A stretch of 64,000 nt of DNA, taken from NCBI RefSeq assembly GCF_004104055.1, contig NZ_QOVJ01000002.1:1-64000 (forward strand), in the 5' to 3' direction. Position numbers and translations under genes: made by a program. Shown in pieces: positions 41,407 to 51,612 of this stretch (position 1 is its first letter; each line of letters starts with the position of its first letter). Below the pieces are notes generated by a model. It was not told the DNA's origin. It searched no databases and was given only the letters and a program-made list of their open reading frames with translations. This stretch comes from Leeuwenhoekiella aestuarii (GTDB lineage: Bacteria > Bacteroidota > Bacteroidia > Flavobacteriales > Flavobacteriaceae).

Positions 41407-43836
41407 ATGAAACAACACTTACTCTCATTATCTTTCTTATTAATAATTTTTTCAAGTTCGGCTCAGGTAGGAATTGGCACTACCGACCCTAAAAGCTCTT
41501 TAGATGTAATAGGTAATCCATCAGATGCAACATCTTTAGATGGTATTGCACCTCCACGATTAACAGGAGATCAACTCCAGGCGAAAACCTATACAGCCGA
41601 CCAAAATGGCACGATGATTTATGTAACTCAACCTACCACCACACCGGCAGGTCAAACAGTAGACGTTATTATTGAAGGTTTGTATGTATATAGTTCTTCA
41701 CAAAATAAATGGGTTATTTTAAAAGGTGTTTCCGGTGGGGCATCAACAGGTTGGGCATTGACAGGAAATGCCGGTACAAACCCTTCAACTAATTTTTTAG
41801 GAACGACAGATAATCAACCGTTAAATTTCAGGGTCAATAATACTAATGTCGGGAGTATAAAAACGGATAATTCACTCTATTTAGGTAGAGATGCCTCCAG
41901 TAATGGAGCACGGTCTGTGGCTGTAGGCTATCAGGCTAGTTCTTCGGGAGAAGAATCTGCTGCATACGGTCGAGCGGCAACAGCATCAGGGGCAAGATCA
42001 ACCGCTTTAGGATATCAAGCAGCAGCTTCAAGTGAAGAATCAACCGCTTTAGGGAGAGCAACTGAGGCTTCAGGAGCCAGATCAACGGCAACAGGCTTTC
42101 AAAGTAGGGCTCAGGCTGAAGAGAGTGCTGCCTATGGGCGCGGAGCAACTGCCAGTTCTGCACGGTCTACTGCAATAGGTTTTGAAACTACGGCCACAGC
42201 AGATGATGCTACAGCCTTAGGTCGTAATGCCGATGCCAGTGCTTCCCGGGCTACGGCTACGGGGTATAATGCATTGGCGTCCAATACTGATGCCAATGCT
42301 TTTGGTAGTGGGGCTATTGCAAGTTCTGTAAGTAGTTTGGCTTTAGGTACCAATGCGAGTGCCCGAGGAAACTCTTCAGCGGCAATAGGTTTGAATGCGA
42401 TTGCCAGAAACCAGAGCTCACTTGCTTTTGGAGTTGGCGCAGATGCAAATGGAAATAATTCGGTTTCAATTGGGATAGGGGCTCTTACAAGTGCCCAAAA
42501 TGCTGCCGCATTAGGAAGTAATGCGACTGCAAGCAATTCTTCAGCTGTAGCTTTTGGTCAAAATTCTACCTCTTCTGGTTTGAGGTCATCTGCTTTAGGA
42601 ACAGGAACTCAAGCCACAGCTCAAAATGCTACGGCTATAGGTAATGGGGCACGGGCAACCGGTGATGCTGCAACTGCCGTTGGTTCTGGAACTACTGCAA
42701 ACCAATCTAATAGTACAGCATTAGGAAGTCAGGCTAATGCCTCAGCGATCAATACCACTTCGTTAGGTTATAATTCTGATGCAACGGCAGATAATGCTAC
42801 TGCTGTAGGGTATGAAACTAAAGCTACGGGTATTTCATCTGTCGCAATAGGTGATCGCGCAGAGGGAAATGCACTCAATACCATAGCAATAGGCTATTCA
42901 TCTGCAGCTCTTGCAACAAATGCTTTAGCTATAGGTGACGATGCTTACAGCAATAAGGCATTTGGACTCGCTATAGGTTATTCAGCTGATGCGCAGGGAG
43001 ATTATTCTGTTGCAATTGGTCCCGACAGCTATACCAATCAACTTAATGCTACAGCCCTGGGTAGGCAATCTGATGCTCAGGGACAAAATTCCATCGCGCT
43101 GGGTTACGATACCTATACCAATCAGGATGGGGCTGTCGCTATTGGAAATAATGCTGAAAGTACAGGGACAAATGCCATCGCATTAGGTTCTGGCACTAGA
43201 GCTCCTCAAGCTAATTCCATTATTCTGGGTAATCATACCAACACTAATCTACGAGTAGGTATTGGTACCAATACCCCTTCAGCAAAATTTCAGGTCAATG
43301 GAAGCTTGCGTTACGTAGATGGAAATCAAGCTGCTGGTAAAGTGTTGACTTCTGATGCAACTGGTAATGCCTCTTGGCAAATTCCATCTAGTGCACCTGT
43401 AGAAGCGTTTGGTGAAATGTATGCTAGTAATGATGGAGGTCTAAATGTTACAGGTGATTACACACGTAGTCTAAATGTAACTTCGGTACTTAAAAATGTT
43501 ACTCATAGTAATTCAGAGTATTATTTACAAGCAACAATTGCTGGCATATATGAGATTTCTTATGCAATAAGTATGTTAGCAAATGATGATACTGCGCGTA
43601 CTTTTGACTTTTATGTAGATAGAGCTCCAAATAATAACACGTACACAAAGATTGCCCAAAGTTCAAATCAAACTATACATTTTGTTAGTGGTCAGCGGGT
43701 AACATCTTCAAAAACATTTCTAGTTACTTTAAATGCAAATGATAGAGTTCGTCTTCGGTATACGGTGGGAGCAGGGGATACTTCTTTTCCTGCAAATACC
43801 TGTAATTTATCTATAAGAAGAATAGGCTCTAATTAA
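41407..43836 (+). CDS. Secreted YadA-head repeat protein with C1q/TNF-like end
   Basis: 809 residues with a signal peptide (LSLSFLLIIFSSSAQ). VGIGTTDPKSSLDVIG after the signal is common in flavobacterial surface proteins. From about residue 165 to 610 run roughly thirty 14-residue repeats of the YadA/Hia head type (A-x-G-x-x-S-x-A-x-G units such as SVAVGYQASSSGEESAAYGR), which form left-handed beta-roll trimers. A second VGIGTNTPSAKFQVNGSL marks the end of the roll. Residues about 665-809 look like a C1q/TNF jelly-roll (AGIYEISYAISML). No YadA membrane anchor and no T9SS domain is seen, so export and attachment are unclear; trimeric adhesin or fibre is the likely role. Confidence 0.82.
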   Translation: MKQHLLSLSFLLIIFSSSAQVGIGTTDPKSSLDVIGNPSDATSLDGIAPPRLTGDQLQAKTYTADQNGTMIYVTQPTTTPAGQTVDVIIEGLYVYSSSQNKWVILKGVSGGASTGWALTGNAGTNPSTNFLGTTDNQPLNFRVNNTNVGSIKTDNSLYLGRDASSNGARSVAVGYQASSSGEESAAYGRAATASGARSTALGYQAAASSEESTALGRATEASGARSTATGFQSRAQAEESAAYGRGATASSARSTAIGFETTATADDATALGRNADASASRATATGYNALASNTDANAFGSGAIASSVSSLALGTNASARGNSSAAIGLNAIARNQSSLAFGVGADANGNNSVSIGIGALTSAQNAAALGSNATASNSSAVAFGQNSTSSGLRSSALGTGTQATAQNATAIGNGARATGDAATAVGSGTTANQSNSTALGSQANASAINTTSLGYNSDATADNATAVGYETKATGISSVAIGDRAEGNALNTIAIGYSSAALATNALAIGDDAYSNKAFGLAIGYSADAQGDYSVAIGPDSYTNQLNATALGRQSDAQGQNSIALGYDTYTNQDGAVAIGNNAESTGTNAIALGSGTRAPQANSIILGNHTNTNLRVGIGTNTPSAKFQVNGSLRYVDGNQAAGKVLTSDATGNASWQIPSSAPVEAFGEMYASNDGGLNVTGDYTRSLNVTSVLKNVTHSNSEYYLQATIAGIYEISYAISMLANDDTARTFDFYVDRAPNNNTYTKIAQSSNQTIHFVSGQRVTSSKTFLVTLNANDRVRLRYTVGAGDTSFPANTCNLSIRRIGSN

Positions 43837-43928
43837 AATATCAAGATTAAAATAATCCAACCCAATATTCGGTTAACTTTTTTGTGTGTCGTACCTTTAA
43901 GGCCTCTTAAAAAAAGAAAGCAAAAATT

Positions 43929-45335
43929 ATGAGTACATACGACGTTGCGGTCATTGGTTCCGGTCCCGGAGGTTATGTGGCTGCCATTCGCTGCGCCCAG
44001 TTGGGTCTTAAAACAGCAATCATTGAGAAATATGCAACTATGGGCGGTACGTGCCTTAATGTAGGTTGTATTCCTTCTAAAGCCCTATTAGATTCTTCAC
44101 ATCATTATGACGATGCTATTCAACATTTTGAAGAGCACGGGATCGAAATTCCCGGAGAGATCAAGATCAATCTGGAGAAAATGATGGCGCGTAAAGCTGC
44201 TGTGGTAGAACAAACTACAAAGGGTATTGAGTTTTTAATGAACAAAAACAAGATCGATACTTTTCAGGGAGTAGGGAGTTTTAAAGATAAAACACACATT
44301 CACATCGCTGTTGCTGAGGGGGATGACGTTGAGATTGAAGCAAAAAATACCATTATCGCTACCGGAAGCAAGCCTGCAAGTCTTCCGTTTATCAACATAG
44401 ATAAAGAACGCATCATCACTTCTACAGAAGCCTTAAAACTTAAAGAAATTCCAAAACATCTTATCGTTATAGGTGGTGGCGTGATCGGCTTAGAATTAGG
44501 TCAGGTTTATAAGCGTTTGGGGTCTGAAGTGACTGTTGTAGAATATTTAGACCGAATCATCCCAACCATGGATGGGGCTCAAAGTAAAGAACTAATAAAG
44601 GTTCTTAAAAAAGCTAAGGTTAAAATAAACACGTCTCATAAAGTAAGTGCAGTGGAGCGTAAAGGAGATGAGGTTGTGGTTACTGCTACCGATAAAAAAG
44701 ATAACGAAGTTGAGTTTACAGGAGATTATGTTTTAGTTTCTGTAGGGCGTAAAGCATACACAGACGGACTGAACCTGCAAGCTGCCGGATTGAAAACCGA
44801 TGATCGCGGTCGTGTTGAGGTCAATGAGCATTTGCAAACTTCAGTTTCTAATATTTATGCTATTGGGGATGTGGTTCGCGGTGCAATGCTTGCACATAAA
44901 GCTGAAGAAGAAGGTGTTTTTGTTGCCGAAACCCTTGCCGGTCAAAAACCGCATATTGATTACAACCTGATTCCAGGCGTGGTGTACACCTGGCCAGAAG
45001 TTGCTTCTGTAGGTAAGACCGAAGAGCAACTTAAAGAAGACGGTGTAGCGTATAAATCAGGTCAGTTTCCTATGCGTGCTTTAGGACGTTCTAGAGCTTC
45101 TGGTGATATAGATGGATTTGTAAAAATTCTTGCAGATAAAGAGACTGATGAAGTTCTTGGCGTTCATATGGTGGGGGCTCGGGTAGCCGATTTAATTGCT
45201 GAAGGAGTAACCGCAATGGAATTTCGTGCGAGTGCAGAAGATATTGCGATTATGTCTCACGCACATCCTACGTATGCAGAAGCTGTAAAAGAAGCGGCAC
45301 TTGCTGCAACGGAAGACAGAGCCATACACATTTAA
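43929..45335 (+). CDS. lpdA: Dihydrolipoyl dehydrogenase
   Basis: 468 residues, full length. FAD-binding GSGPGGYVAAIRCAQLGLKT, the redox-active pair C42-C47 in GGTCLNVGCIPSKALL, NAD-binding GGGVIGLELGQVYKRLGSEV, and the dimerisation end with SHAHPTYAEAVKEAALAATE carrying the catalytic His and Glu. It is the E3 component of pyruvate, 2-oxoglutarate and branched-chain dehydrogenase complexes and of glycine cleavage. It stands alone, ended by a strong terminator at 45352. Confidence 0.95.
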   Translation: MSTYDVAVIGSGPGGYVAAIRCAQLGLKTAIIEKYATMGGTCLNVGCIPSKALLDSSHHYDDAIQHFEEHGIEIPGEIKINLEKMMARKAAVVEQTTKGIEFLMNKNKIDTFQGVGSFKDKTHIHIAVAEGDDVEIEAKNTIIATGSKPASLPFINIDKERIITSTEALKLKEIPKHLIVIGGGVIGLELGQVYKRLGSEVTVVEYLDRIIPTMDGAQSKELIKVLKKAKVKINTSHKVSAVERKGDEVVVTATDKKDNEVEFTGDYVLVSVGRKAYTDGLNLQAAGLKTDDRGRVEVNEHLQTSVSNIYAIGDVVRGAMLAHKAEEEGVFVAETLAGQKPHIDYNLIPGVVYTWPEVASVGKTEEQLKEDGVAYKSGQFPMRALGRSRASGDIDGFVKILADKETDEVLGVHMVGARVADLIAEGVTAMEFRASAEDIAIMSHAHPTYAEAVKEAALAATEDRAIHI

Positions 45336-45351
45336 GATCTTAAGAATCACT

Positions 45352-45387
45352 AAAAAGCCCTTTTCTCAAAGAAAAGGGCTTTTTTTA
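45352..45387 (+). terminator. Terminator of lpdA
   Basis: AAAAAGCCCTTTTC and GAAAAGGGCTTTTT form a 14-bp perfect stem with a 5-nt loop and T-run. The ATG inside the T-run end (45387) is not the start of the next gene. Confidence 0.92.
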
Positions 45388-45446
45388 TGATTTATTTGAT
45401 AGCGTATGTCTCTATTCTTGATGAACTTTCAATTGAAAACTATTTT

Positions 45447-46424
45447 ATGAAAGCAATTACTATAATCAAAGCCGGAGGACCTGAAGTTTTAAAATTAAAA
45501 ACAGTTGAACGTCAACCTTTAGCAGCGTATCACGTACGTATTGCAGTAAAAGCGGCGGGTGTTAACCGTAGTGATATTCTTACGCGTAAAAATCCCAATG
45601 CTTATGGTGATGATACCCCTGCAGCTCAAATTCCCGGACTCGAAGTGGCGGGAGAAGTTATAGAAATAGATAAAAATGTTGAATCTTTTAAGGTAGGCGA
45701 TGCGGTTTGTGCTTTGGTTGCCGGTGGGGGGTATGCTACAGAAATTGTCGTGGATGCACGCTTGTGTCTTCCGCTACCTGATGGCTTTAGTTTTGTTGAA
45801 GCAGCAGCTTTACCCGAGGTTATGTTTACGGTTTGGTTTAATGTCTTTCAGCAAGCAAAAGCAAAAAAGGGAGAGCGGCTATTGATTCACGGCGGTACCA
45901 GTGGTATTGGTATTATGGGGTTGCAAATGGCTAAGGCTTTAGGCTTAAAAACCTTTACCACCGTTGGTTCTCCAGAAAAATTAGAGTTTATCAAACAGCA
46001 TGATTTAGCTGAAGTGATCAATTATAAAGAGACTGATTTTGAATCTGAATTTGAGAGGAGTAAGATTGATGTGATCCTGGATATGGTAGGAGGAAGTTAC
46101 ACTCAGAAAAACTTGAATATTCTCAATAAGCAGGGACGTCTGGTCAATATCAATGGAATGAATGGTTTGACTCCGGAAATTAATTTATGGACAATCATGA
46201 GTAAGCAACTCCTTATTACAGGGAGTCTTTTAAAACCACAATCTATTGAAGTTAAGCATCAAATAGGAGTAGAACTGCAAAATGAAATATGGCCATTATT
46301 GAACAAGGGTACAATTAAACCTTTTGTCTATAAAACATTTAAACTTGAACAAGCTGCTGCAGCTCATGAACTGATGGAAAGCAGTAACCATATAGGCAAG
46401 ATAATTTTAGAGATCACTCGATAA
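45447..46424 (+). CDS. Zinc-free quinone oxidoreductase, MDR superfamily
   Basis: About 325 residues from the ATG at 45447 (MKAITIIKAGGPEVLKLKTV), the natural start of the family; the upstream ATG at 45387 lies within the lpdA terminator. VKAAGVNRSDILTRKNPNAY, IPGLEVAGEVIEIDKNVESF, GDAVCALVAGGGYATEIVVD and the NADPH-binding IHGGTSGIGIMGLQMAKALG are those of the QOR/PIG3 branch. Zinc-binding Cys residues are absent. It would reduce quinones or enones with NADPH in the cytosol. It has its own transcript; the ABC ATPase gene follows after about 107 bp. Confidence 0.88.
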   Translation: MKAITIIKAGGPEVLKLKTVERQPLAAYHVRIAVKAAGVNRSDILTRKNPNAYGDDTPAAQIPGLEVAGEVIEIDKNVESFKVGDAVCALVAGGGYATEIVVDARLCLPLPDGFSFVEAAALPEVMFTVWFNVFQQAKAKKGERLLIHGGTSGIGIMGLQMAKALGLKTFTTVGSPEKLEFIKQHDLAEVINYKETDFESEFERSKIDVILDMVGGSYTQKNLNILNKQGRLVNINGMNGLTPEINLWTIMSKQLLITGSLLKPQSIEVKHQIGVELQNEIWPLLNKGTIKPFVYKTFKLEQAAAAHELMESSNHIGKIILEITR

Positions 46425-46531
46425 TTGAGATTTAAATAGGGCGAGACTTGTCTCGTTCTAAAAAGCTATTATTCAGTTTAATGCTTCGAGGGGTTACCCC
46501 GAAGTAGTTTACTTAAAACCGATTAACTATT

Positions 46532-47779
46532 TTGAAGGAATCAAATACCGACACTAAGCGTAAGCATTATGCTTATGATGTTTCGCAGCAGGCACTGAGT
46601 TTTTCACAGTTGAAAGTCTTGCAAGATGCTGATTGGCTTACAGAAGAAGCCGGAGGATCTGGACTTATCTTTTCTAATGATACGCTGAATTATTATTTAG
46701 ATGAAGAGTATAGACATGGAAAAACGATACTTACTTCAGCGCAGGATGATCTAAATAGTAAGTCAAGTGGGGAGCGCAAAAAACTATTACTCGATTACCA
46801 GTTGAGTCAAAATCCCAGTTTTTTAATAGTAGACAATCCGTTTGAGGGACTTGATGTTGAAAAAGTAACATGGTTTAAAGAGAAACTCCAAGAATTGGCC
46901 ACGCACATAACTGTAATTCAGCTTTATAGAAGAGCGGAAGATGTACTGCCGTTTATCAATACGGGTTTGGTGTATGAGCAAAAAATCTTCCGAAAAATTG
47001 AATTTCAACCGACTGATATAGCGTCTGATTTTAACGCTAAATTTTCTAAAATCCCACTGCCTTTAGAGCGCTATGAAAAGCTACCTGAAAGTTTAGTGAA
47101 ATTTAACGACGTCTCTGTTTCCTTTGATGGCAAACCCATTATAAATACTATTTCCTGGGAGATAAAAAAGGGAGAGGCCTGGCATTTGAAAGGTCCCAAT
47201 GGGTCGGGGAAGACCACGTTACTATCTATGATCACTGGAGACAGCACAAAAGGTTATGGTAAAGAATTATACATCTTAGGAAGAAAAAAAGGCAGCGGAG
47301 AAAGTGTTTGGGAAATTAAAAAGAAGATAGGATACATTACGGCCACACTTACAGAGCGTTTTGATGGGATGCATAGCGTTATAGAAATGGTGATTTCTGG
47401 TCTATATGATAGTGTGGGCCTATACCAAAAACCTACATCATTAGAAGTAACTAAGGCAGAAGAATGGCTTGAGCTAATAGGCCTAAGCGATAAAAAAGAA
47501 TATACTTTTAGAAAATTAAATGAAGTACAAAAACGACTTGTTCTGATCGCGCGTGCAATGATTAAACATCCGCCATTACTTATTTTAGATGAGCCTAGTT
47601 CTGGTTTAGATACGCGAGGAGCACAGTTGTTAGTTCAATTGGTAAATAGAATAGCTGCAGCTCGTGAAACCGCAATTCTCTATGTGTCTCATCGAGAAGA
47701 GAATGGATTAAATTTTGAAAATACATTAGAATTAAAACCTTCTCAAACCGGTTCAAAAGCACTTTTTAAAAGAAGTTGA
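46532..47779 (+). CDS. ModF-like double ATPase of the ABC superfamily, first domain degenerate
   Basis: 415 residues, TTG start at 46532 as no Met is found early in the frame. Residues about 1-175 are a half ATPase: signature-like SSGERKKLLLDYQLSQNPSF and Walker B FLIVDNPFEGLD, but no Walker A. Residues about 185-415 are a complete ATPase: Walker A G221-P-N-G-S-G-K-T, a poorly kept signature (LNEVQKRLVLIARAM) and Walker B LLILDEPSSGLD, followed by the switch His in YVSHREE. No membrane domain is near. ModF/PhrA-type proteins have unclear roles in molybdate or DNA repair; here function stays open. Confidence 0.78.
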   Translation: MKESNTDTKRKHYAYDVSQQALSFSQLKVLQDADWLTEEAGGSGLIFSNDTLNYYLDEEYRHGKTILTSAQDDLNSKSSGERKKLLLDYQLSQNPSFLIVDNPFEGLDVEKVTWFKEKLQELATHITVIQLYRRAEDVLPFINTGLVYEQKIFRKIEFQPTDIASDFNAKFSKIPLPLERYEKLPESLVKFNDVSVSFDGKPIINTISWEIKKGEAWHLKGPNGSGKTTLLSMITGDSTKGYGKELYILGRKKGSGESVWEIKKKIGYITATLTERFDGMHSVIEMVISGLYDSVGLYQKPTSLEVTKAEEWLELIGLSDKKEYTFRKLNEVQKRLVLIARAMIKHPPLLILDEPSSGLDTRGAQLLVQLVNRIAAARETAILYVSHREENGLNFENTLELKPSQTGSKALFKRS

Positions 47780-47948
47780 GGTATTTTAAGAGGTATTACT
47801 ACTAAATTTTTAGAATAAATTATATTTCTAAAAATAATTTCACCGCTAAAATGCTCAAAATATTAGTTTAAAAACATATATTTGAATGCCCGAATGAATT
47901 TTTAAACTTCAGTTTAAAATTTAGTAACCCAACTTAAACCTTTAGATA

Positions 47949-50900
47949 ATGTCTAAATCAGACTTTTTTAAGGAAGATTTTCATCGTATTTTGTGTGAGA
48001 ATCCTGATATCTTTTCTTGGATTACAAACGAGGCCTCACTTGGTGTTTACTATGTAAATCTTGATTTTCAAAATAGATATTTTATAACTCAATCTTTCTG
48101 GTCCATTTTAGAATATCCAGAACCCGAAAAGGATACTGCGTTAGACTTGTGGTGGTCCATTTTAGGTGAGGCAGGTAAAAAATCTATAGAAGATTTAATT
48201 CGTGCTTTAACTCATGAGGGTTCTGCAAAAAAAGACAATTATTTCTCGCTTGTATCTAAAAGCAAGAAAATGCTTACAGCTAAGTCTTCTCATCTTGTTC
48301 ATGTGGATTCTAATGGATCACGGCATTTAATCCTAAAATTTATACGAGAAATTGATAATGAGTTTTCATCAAATAAGTATTTGAAGAAAATTAAGAAGCT
48401 TCGTAAATTCAATGAAATTTATGAAGAGACTAATGATTTAGCTTGTGTAGGAGGATGGGAAGTAGATCTAATAGAGAATACTATAATATGGACACGCGTT
48501 ACTAAAGAAATACATGGTGTACCGCCAGATTATGAACCTCATATAGAAACGGGTATAAATTTTTATAAAGAAGGAGAACACAGAGATCGACTCATAGCAC
48601 TTTTTACTGCTTGTGTTGAAGAAGGAAAAAACTTTGACGATGAGTTTATAATTGTAACCTATGACGGAACAGAAAAGTGGGTTCGGAGTATGGGGAAACC
48701 CGAACTTAAAAACGGCACGTGTGTAAGAGTTTATGGTGCATTTCAAGATATAAGCAAAAGAAAACATCATCAGGAAGCTCATAAAAAAGCGGAGCTTCGG
48801 TTTTCTAAAATTTTTGAAAATTCTGCTATAGGTATCATTCTGGTAAACAGTCAGAATAAATTAGAAATGGCCAATCCTGCTGCAAGAAAGATTTTTGGTC
48901 TTAATTCGCTATCTGAGGAAGAAGTTTTAAGTTATACCTTTAAAGATGTTATTAAGCCAGAGTATCTAGATCTTGCTATTCAAAAGCGAAGTGAATTGCT
49001 ATCCGGTGCAATAGAACATTATAATATAGAAGTTGAATGTCTTCATTTTTCAGGAAGTACCATCTGGTGTAATATGAACTGTTCTTTAATTTCTGTTGGA
49101 GACTTGAATTCTGACCTTGTAATCACTCAGGTAGAAGATATTACAGTCAAAAAAAATCTTGAGCGTAAAGCACTTGAAAATGCAACACGGTTTAAGCGCG
49201 TTTTTGAATACTCTCCTAATGGGATGGCACTTGTAGATTTGCAGGGCCGGTGGCGTAGTGTAAATCACAATCTGGCTCAAATGATAGGATATACTAAAGA
49301 AGAGCTGCTCAAAAAATCTTTAGATGAGATCACCCACCCGGATGACCGCGATAATGATAATCACCTTTTTGCAAAAGTCATTTCTCAAAAATCACCATCT
49401 TATCAAATAGAGAAGCGCTATTTGCATAAAAATGGTTCTGTAGTTCACTGTTTCCTTACTGTCTCTGGTTTATTAGATGAGCACGATAATGTACGCTCAT
49501 TAATTGGTCAGGTGGTAGATATGACTGATGAGATCAATGCTAAACGCGCACTTGAAGAAAGCTTAAATGATATGCGCGTCATTTTAGATTCTACAACTCA
49601 GGTTATCATCGTAGAAACAGATCTTAATCATGTTATCAGGAAATTCAATAAAGGAGCTGAAAATCTTTTAGGATATACAGCAGAAGAGGTTGTAGGTAAA
49701 AAGAAACCATCATTATTTCATAAAGATGATGAAGTTAAAAATTATGCACAGAATCTTGAAAAGCAATATGGAGAAAAAGTAGACCGTCATGATGTTTTCA
49801 CCTATAAAATTAATAGAGGAGAACTTGAAACCAGTGATTGGACGTATGTAAGAAAGGATGGTTCTACGTTTCCGGTTCAATTAGTGGTTACTGCAATAAA
49901 AGATGACAGCGGAAATACAAAAGGGTATCTGGGGATTTCAGCAGACATATCTGCCTTAAAATCTATGGAGCAGTCTTTGCTAAAAGCAAAACTTAAAGCT
50001 GAAGCTGCAAATAAATCAAAGTCAGAATTTTTAGCAAACATGAGTCATGAAATTAGAACCCCTTTAAATGGGGTGATTGGTTTTAGTGACCTGTTACTTA
50101 AAACAGAATTAAATACGAATCAGCAAAAATATATGGAAACTGTTTATGCTTCTGCGGTTTCATTGCTTGATTTGATAAATGATATATTAGACTTTTCTAA
50201 AATCGAAGCCGGAAAACTAGAGCTCAGCGAAGAACGGGTCAATATCTCAGAGATTTGTGGCAGATCTGTAGAAATGATAAAGCAACAAGCTCATCAAAAA
50301 GAGTTAGAAGTACTGTTGAATATACCTAAAGGTCTTAATGCTCATATAATGGCAGATGGTCTTAGATTAAGACAGATTTTGATCAATTTACTGAGTAATG
50401 CACTCAAGTTTACGCATAAAGGGGAGATTGAAGTAAAAGTAACGTCTAATGACTCAATTGATGACAGCCAGAAAAAAAGATATACCTTTTCAATACGAGA
50501 CACCGGAATAGGTATTGCACCACAAAATCTAAAGAAAATATTTAGAGCTTTTGATCAAGCCGATGCTTCGACCACCCGGAAGTATGGAGGCACAGGATTA
50601 GGTTTGACCATTAGTAATCGCCTGTTAGAGTTGATGAATAGCAAACTCGAAGTAAGTAGCGAATTAGGCCTGGGTACTACTTTTTACTTTACGGTAGATT
50701 TTACAACTGTAGATTCTCAACAACTAGAAAATAAGTTAGAACGCGCTATAAAGAAAGTGCTTGTTGTAGAAGATAATCTAAACAATCGCTATATCATTGA
50801 TGAGATGTTGCGGGAACGTAATATAGAAACCACTTTGGTCAGTAATGGTGTTGATGCTATTGAAATTTTAGAGAAAGAAGATAACTATGATCTGGCAATT

Positions 50901-51581
50901 GTAGATTTTCATATGCCTTATTTGAATGGTCTGGATTTAGTAGAACACCTTAGAAATGAACTAAAAATTACTAAAGAAGAACTCCCGATACTTTTAATGC
51001 ATAGTTCTGGTGATGATCAGAAATTGAATACGAGAAGTGAGGATTTAGGTATTTCGGCAAAAATGGTTAAACCGGTGCTTAGAAATGAACTTTTTGAATT
51101 TTTTGAGACCTTAGAAAATCCTTCAATAGAAACTGAAGAAATGTATACGGTTTCAGAGCCTTTTGATCTTCAAGATAAAACGCCTACTATTCTTATAGCG
51201 GAAGACAACCCGGTAAATAAATTTTTAACGCGAACAATTGTAACTAAAATTGTTCCTAATGCTGTATTGCTTGAGGTAGATAATGGGGAGGAAGCAATAG
51301 CTGCTTATAAAAAGACAAAAATAGACTTTATTTTGATGGACATTCAAATGCCGGTTTTAAGCGGTTTTGAAGCAACTAAAGCTATTAGACAATTAGAAGA
51401 ATCAGATACCTCAAGAGTTCCTATAATAGCACTTACTGCAAGAGCAATAAAAGGAGAGCGTGAGCGCTGTATAGATAACGGAATGGATGATTATGTCTCT
51501 AAACCTATCGTATTAGAAGATTTAAAACAAGCATTGACACGCTATTTGTTTAATAGTGATAATGACGCAGTAACAATATAA
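47949..51581 (+). CDS. Hybrid sensor histidine kinase with five PAS domains and two receivers
   Basis: 1210 residues, no membrane segment, thus a cytosolic sensor. PAS-like domains lie at about 20-140 (divergent), 155-275, 280-400, 405-530 and 530-665. The kinase core follows: MSHEIRTPLNGVIGFSDLLL with H700, N-box LINLLSNALKFTHKGEIEV, and GTGLGLTISNRLLELM. REC1 has D986 (LAIVDFHMPYLNG), REC2 has D1131 (ILMDIQMPVLSG) with the AEDN start. The HPt protein encoded 31 bp downstream is the obvious phosphotransfer partner, passing phosphate to the REC protein after it. It heads the polysaccharide cluster and probably controls it by a His-Asp-His-Asp relay. Confidence 0.93.
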   Translation: MSKSDFFKEDFHRILCENPDIFSWITNEASLGVYYVNLDFQNRYFITQSFWSILEYPEPEKDTALDLWWSILGEAGKKSIEDLIRALTHEGSAKKDNYFSLVSKSKKMLTAKSSHLVHVDSNGSRHLILKFIREIDNEFSSNKYLKKIKKLRKFNEIYEETNDLACVGGWEVDLIENTIIWTRVTKEIHGVPPDYEPHIETGINFYKEGEHRDRLIALFTACVEEGKNFDDEFIIVTYDGTEKWVRSMGKPELKNGTCVRVYGAFQDISKRKHHQEAHKKAELRFSKIFENSAIGIILVNSQNKLEMANPAARKIFGLNSLSEEEVLSYTFKDVIKPEYLDLAIQKRSELLSGAIEHYNIEVECLHFSGSTIWCNMNCSLISVGDLNSDLVITQVEDITVKKNLERKALENATRFKRVFEYSPNGMALVDLQGRWRSVNHNLAQMIGYTKEELLKKSLDEITHPDDRDNDNHLFAKVISQKSPSYQIEKRYLHKNGSVVHCFLTVSGLLDEHDNVRSLIGQVVDMTDEINAKRALEESLNDMRVILDSTTQVIIVETDLNHVIRKFNKGAENLLGYTAEEVVGKKKPSLFHKDDEVKNYAQNLEKQYGEKVDRHDVFTYKINRGELETSDWTYVRKDGSTFPVQLVVTAIKDDSGNTKGYLGISADISALKSMEQSLLKAKLKAEAANKSKSEFLANMSHEIRTPLNGVIGFSDLLLKTELNTNQQKYMETVYASAVSLLDLINDILDFSKIEAGKLELSEERVNISEICGRSVEMIKQQAHQKELEVLLNIPKGLNAHIMADGLRLRQILINLLSNALKFTHKGEIEVKVTSNDSIDDSQKKRYTFSIRDTGIGIAPQNLKKIFRAFDQADASTTRKYGGTGLGLTISNRLLELMNSKLEVSSELGLGTTFYFTVDFTTVDSQQLENKLERAIKKVLVVEDNLNNRYIIDEMLRERNIETTLVSNGVDAIEILEKEDNYDLAIVDFHMPYLNGLDLVEHLRNELKITKEELPILLMHSSGDDQKLNTRSEDLGISAKMVKPVLRNELFEFFETLENPSIETEEMYTVSEPFDLQDKTPTILIAEDNPVNKFLTRTIVTKIVPNAVLLEVDNGEEAIAAYKKTKIDFILMDIQMPVLSGFEATKAIRQLEESDTSRVPIIALTARAIKGERERCIDNGMDDYVSKPIVLEDLKQALTRYLFNSDNDAVTI

Positions 51582-51612
51582 AACTAACACGCTTATAACT
51601 CCCTGAACTAAA

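Noticed and set aside
42132-42536. 134-codon open frame on the minus strand inside the YadA-like gene
   Set aside because: It mirrors the periodic Ala/Ser/Gly repeats of the plus-strand gene; its product is a low-complexity Ala-Leu-Pro string without start context.
41907-43215. Possible CRISPR-like or tandem DNA repeat array
   Set aside because: The periodicity is about 42 bp with strong divergence and follows the 14-residue protein repeats of a YadA head; no constant repeat with unique spacers.
45387-45446. Upstream ATG for the quinone oxidoreductase
   Set aside because: It lies in the T-run of the lpdA terminator and adds 20 residues foreign to the family; the ATG at 45447 begins the conserved N-terminus.
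46442-46455. CGAGAC-TT-GTCTCG hairpin before the ABC ATPase gene
   Set aside because: Only six base pairs with a two-base loop and no clear T-run; too weak to call a terminator for the quinone oxidoreductase gene.
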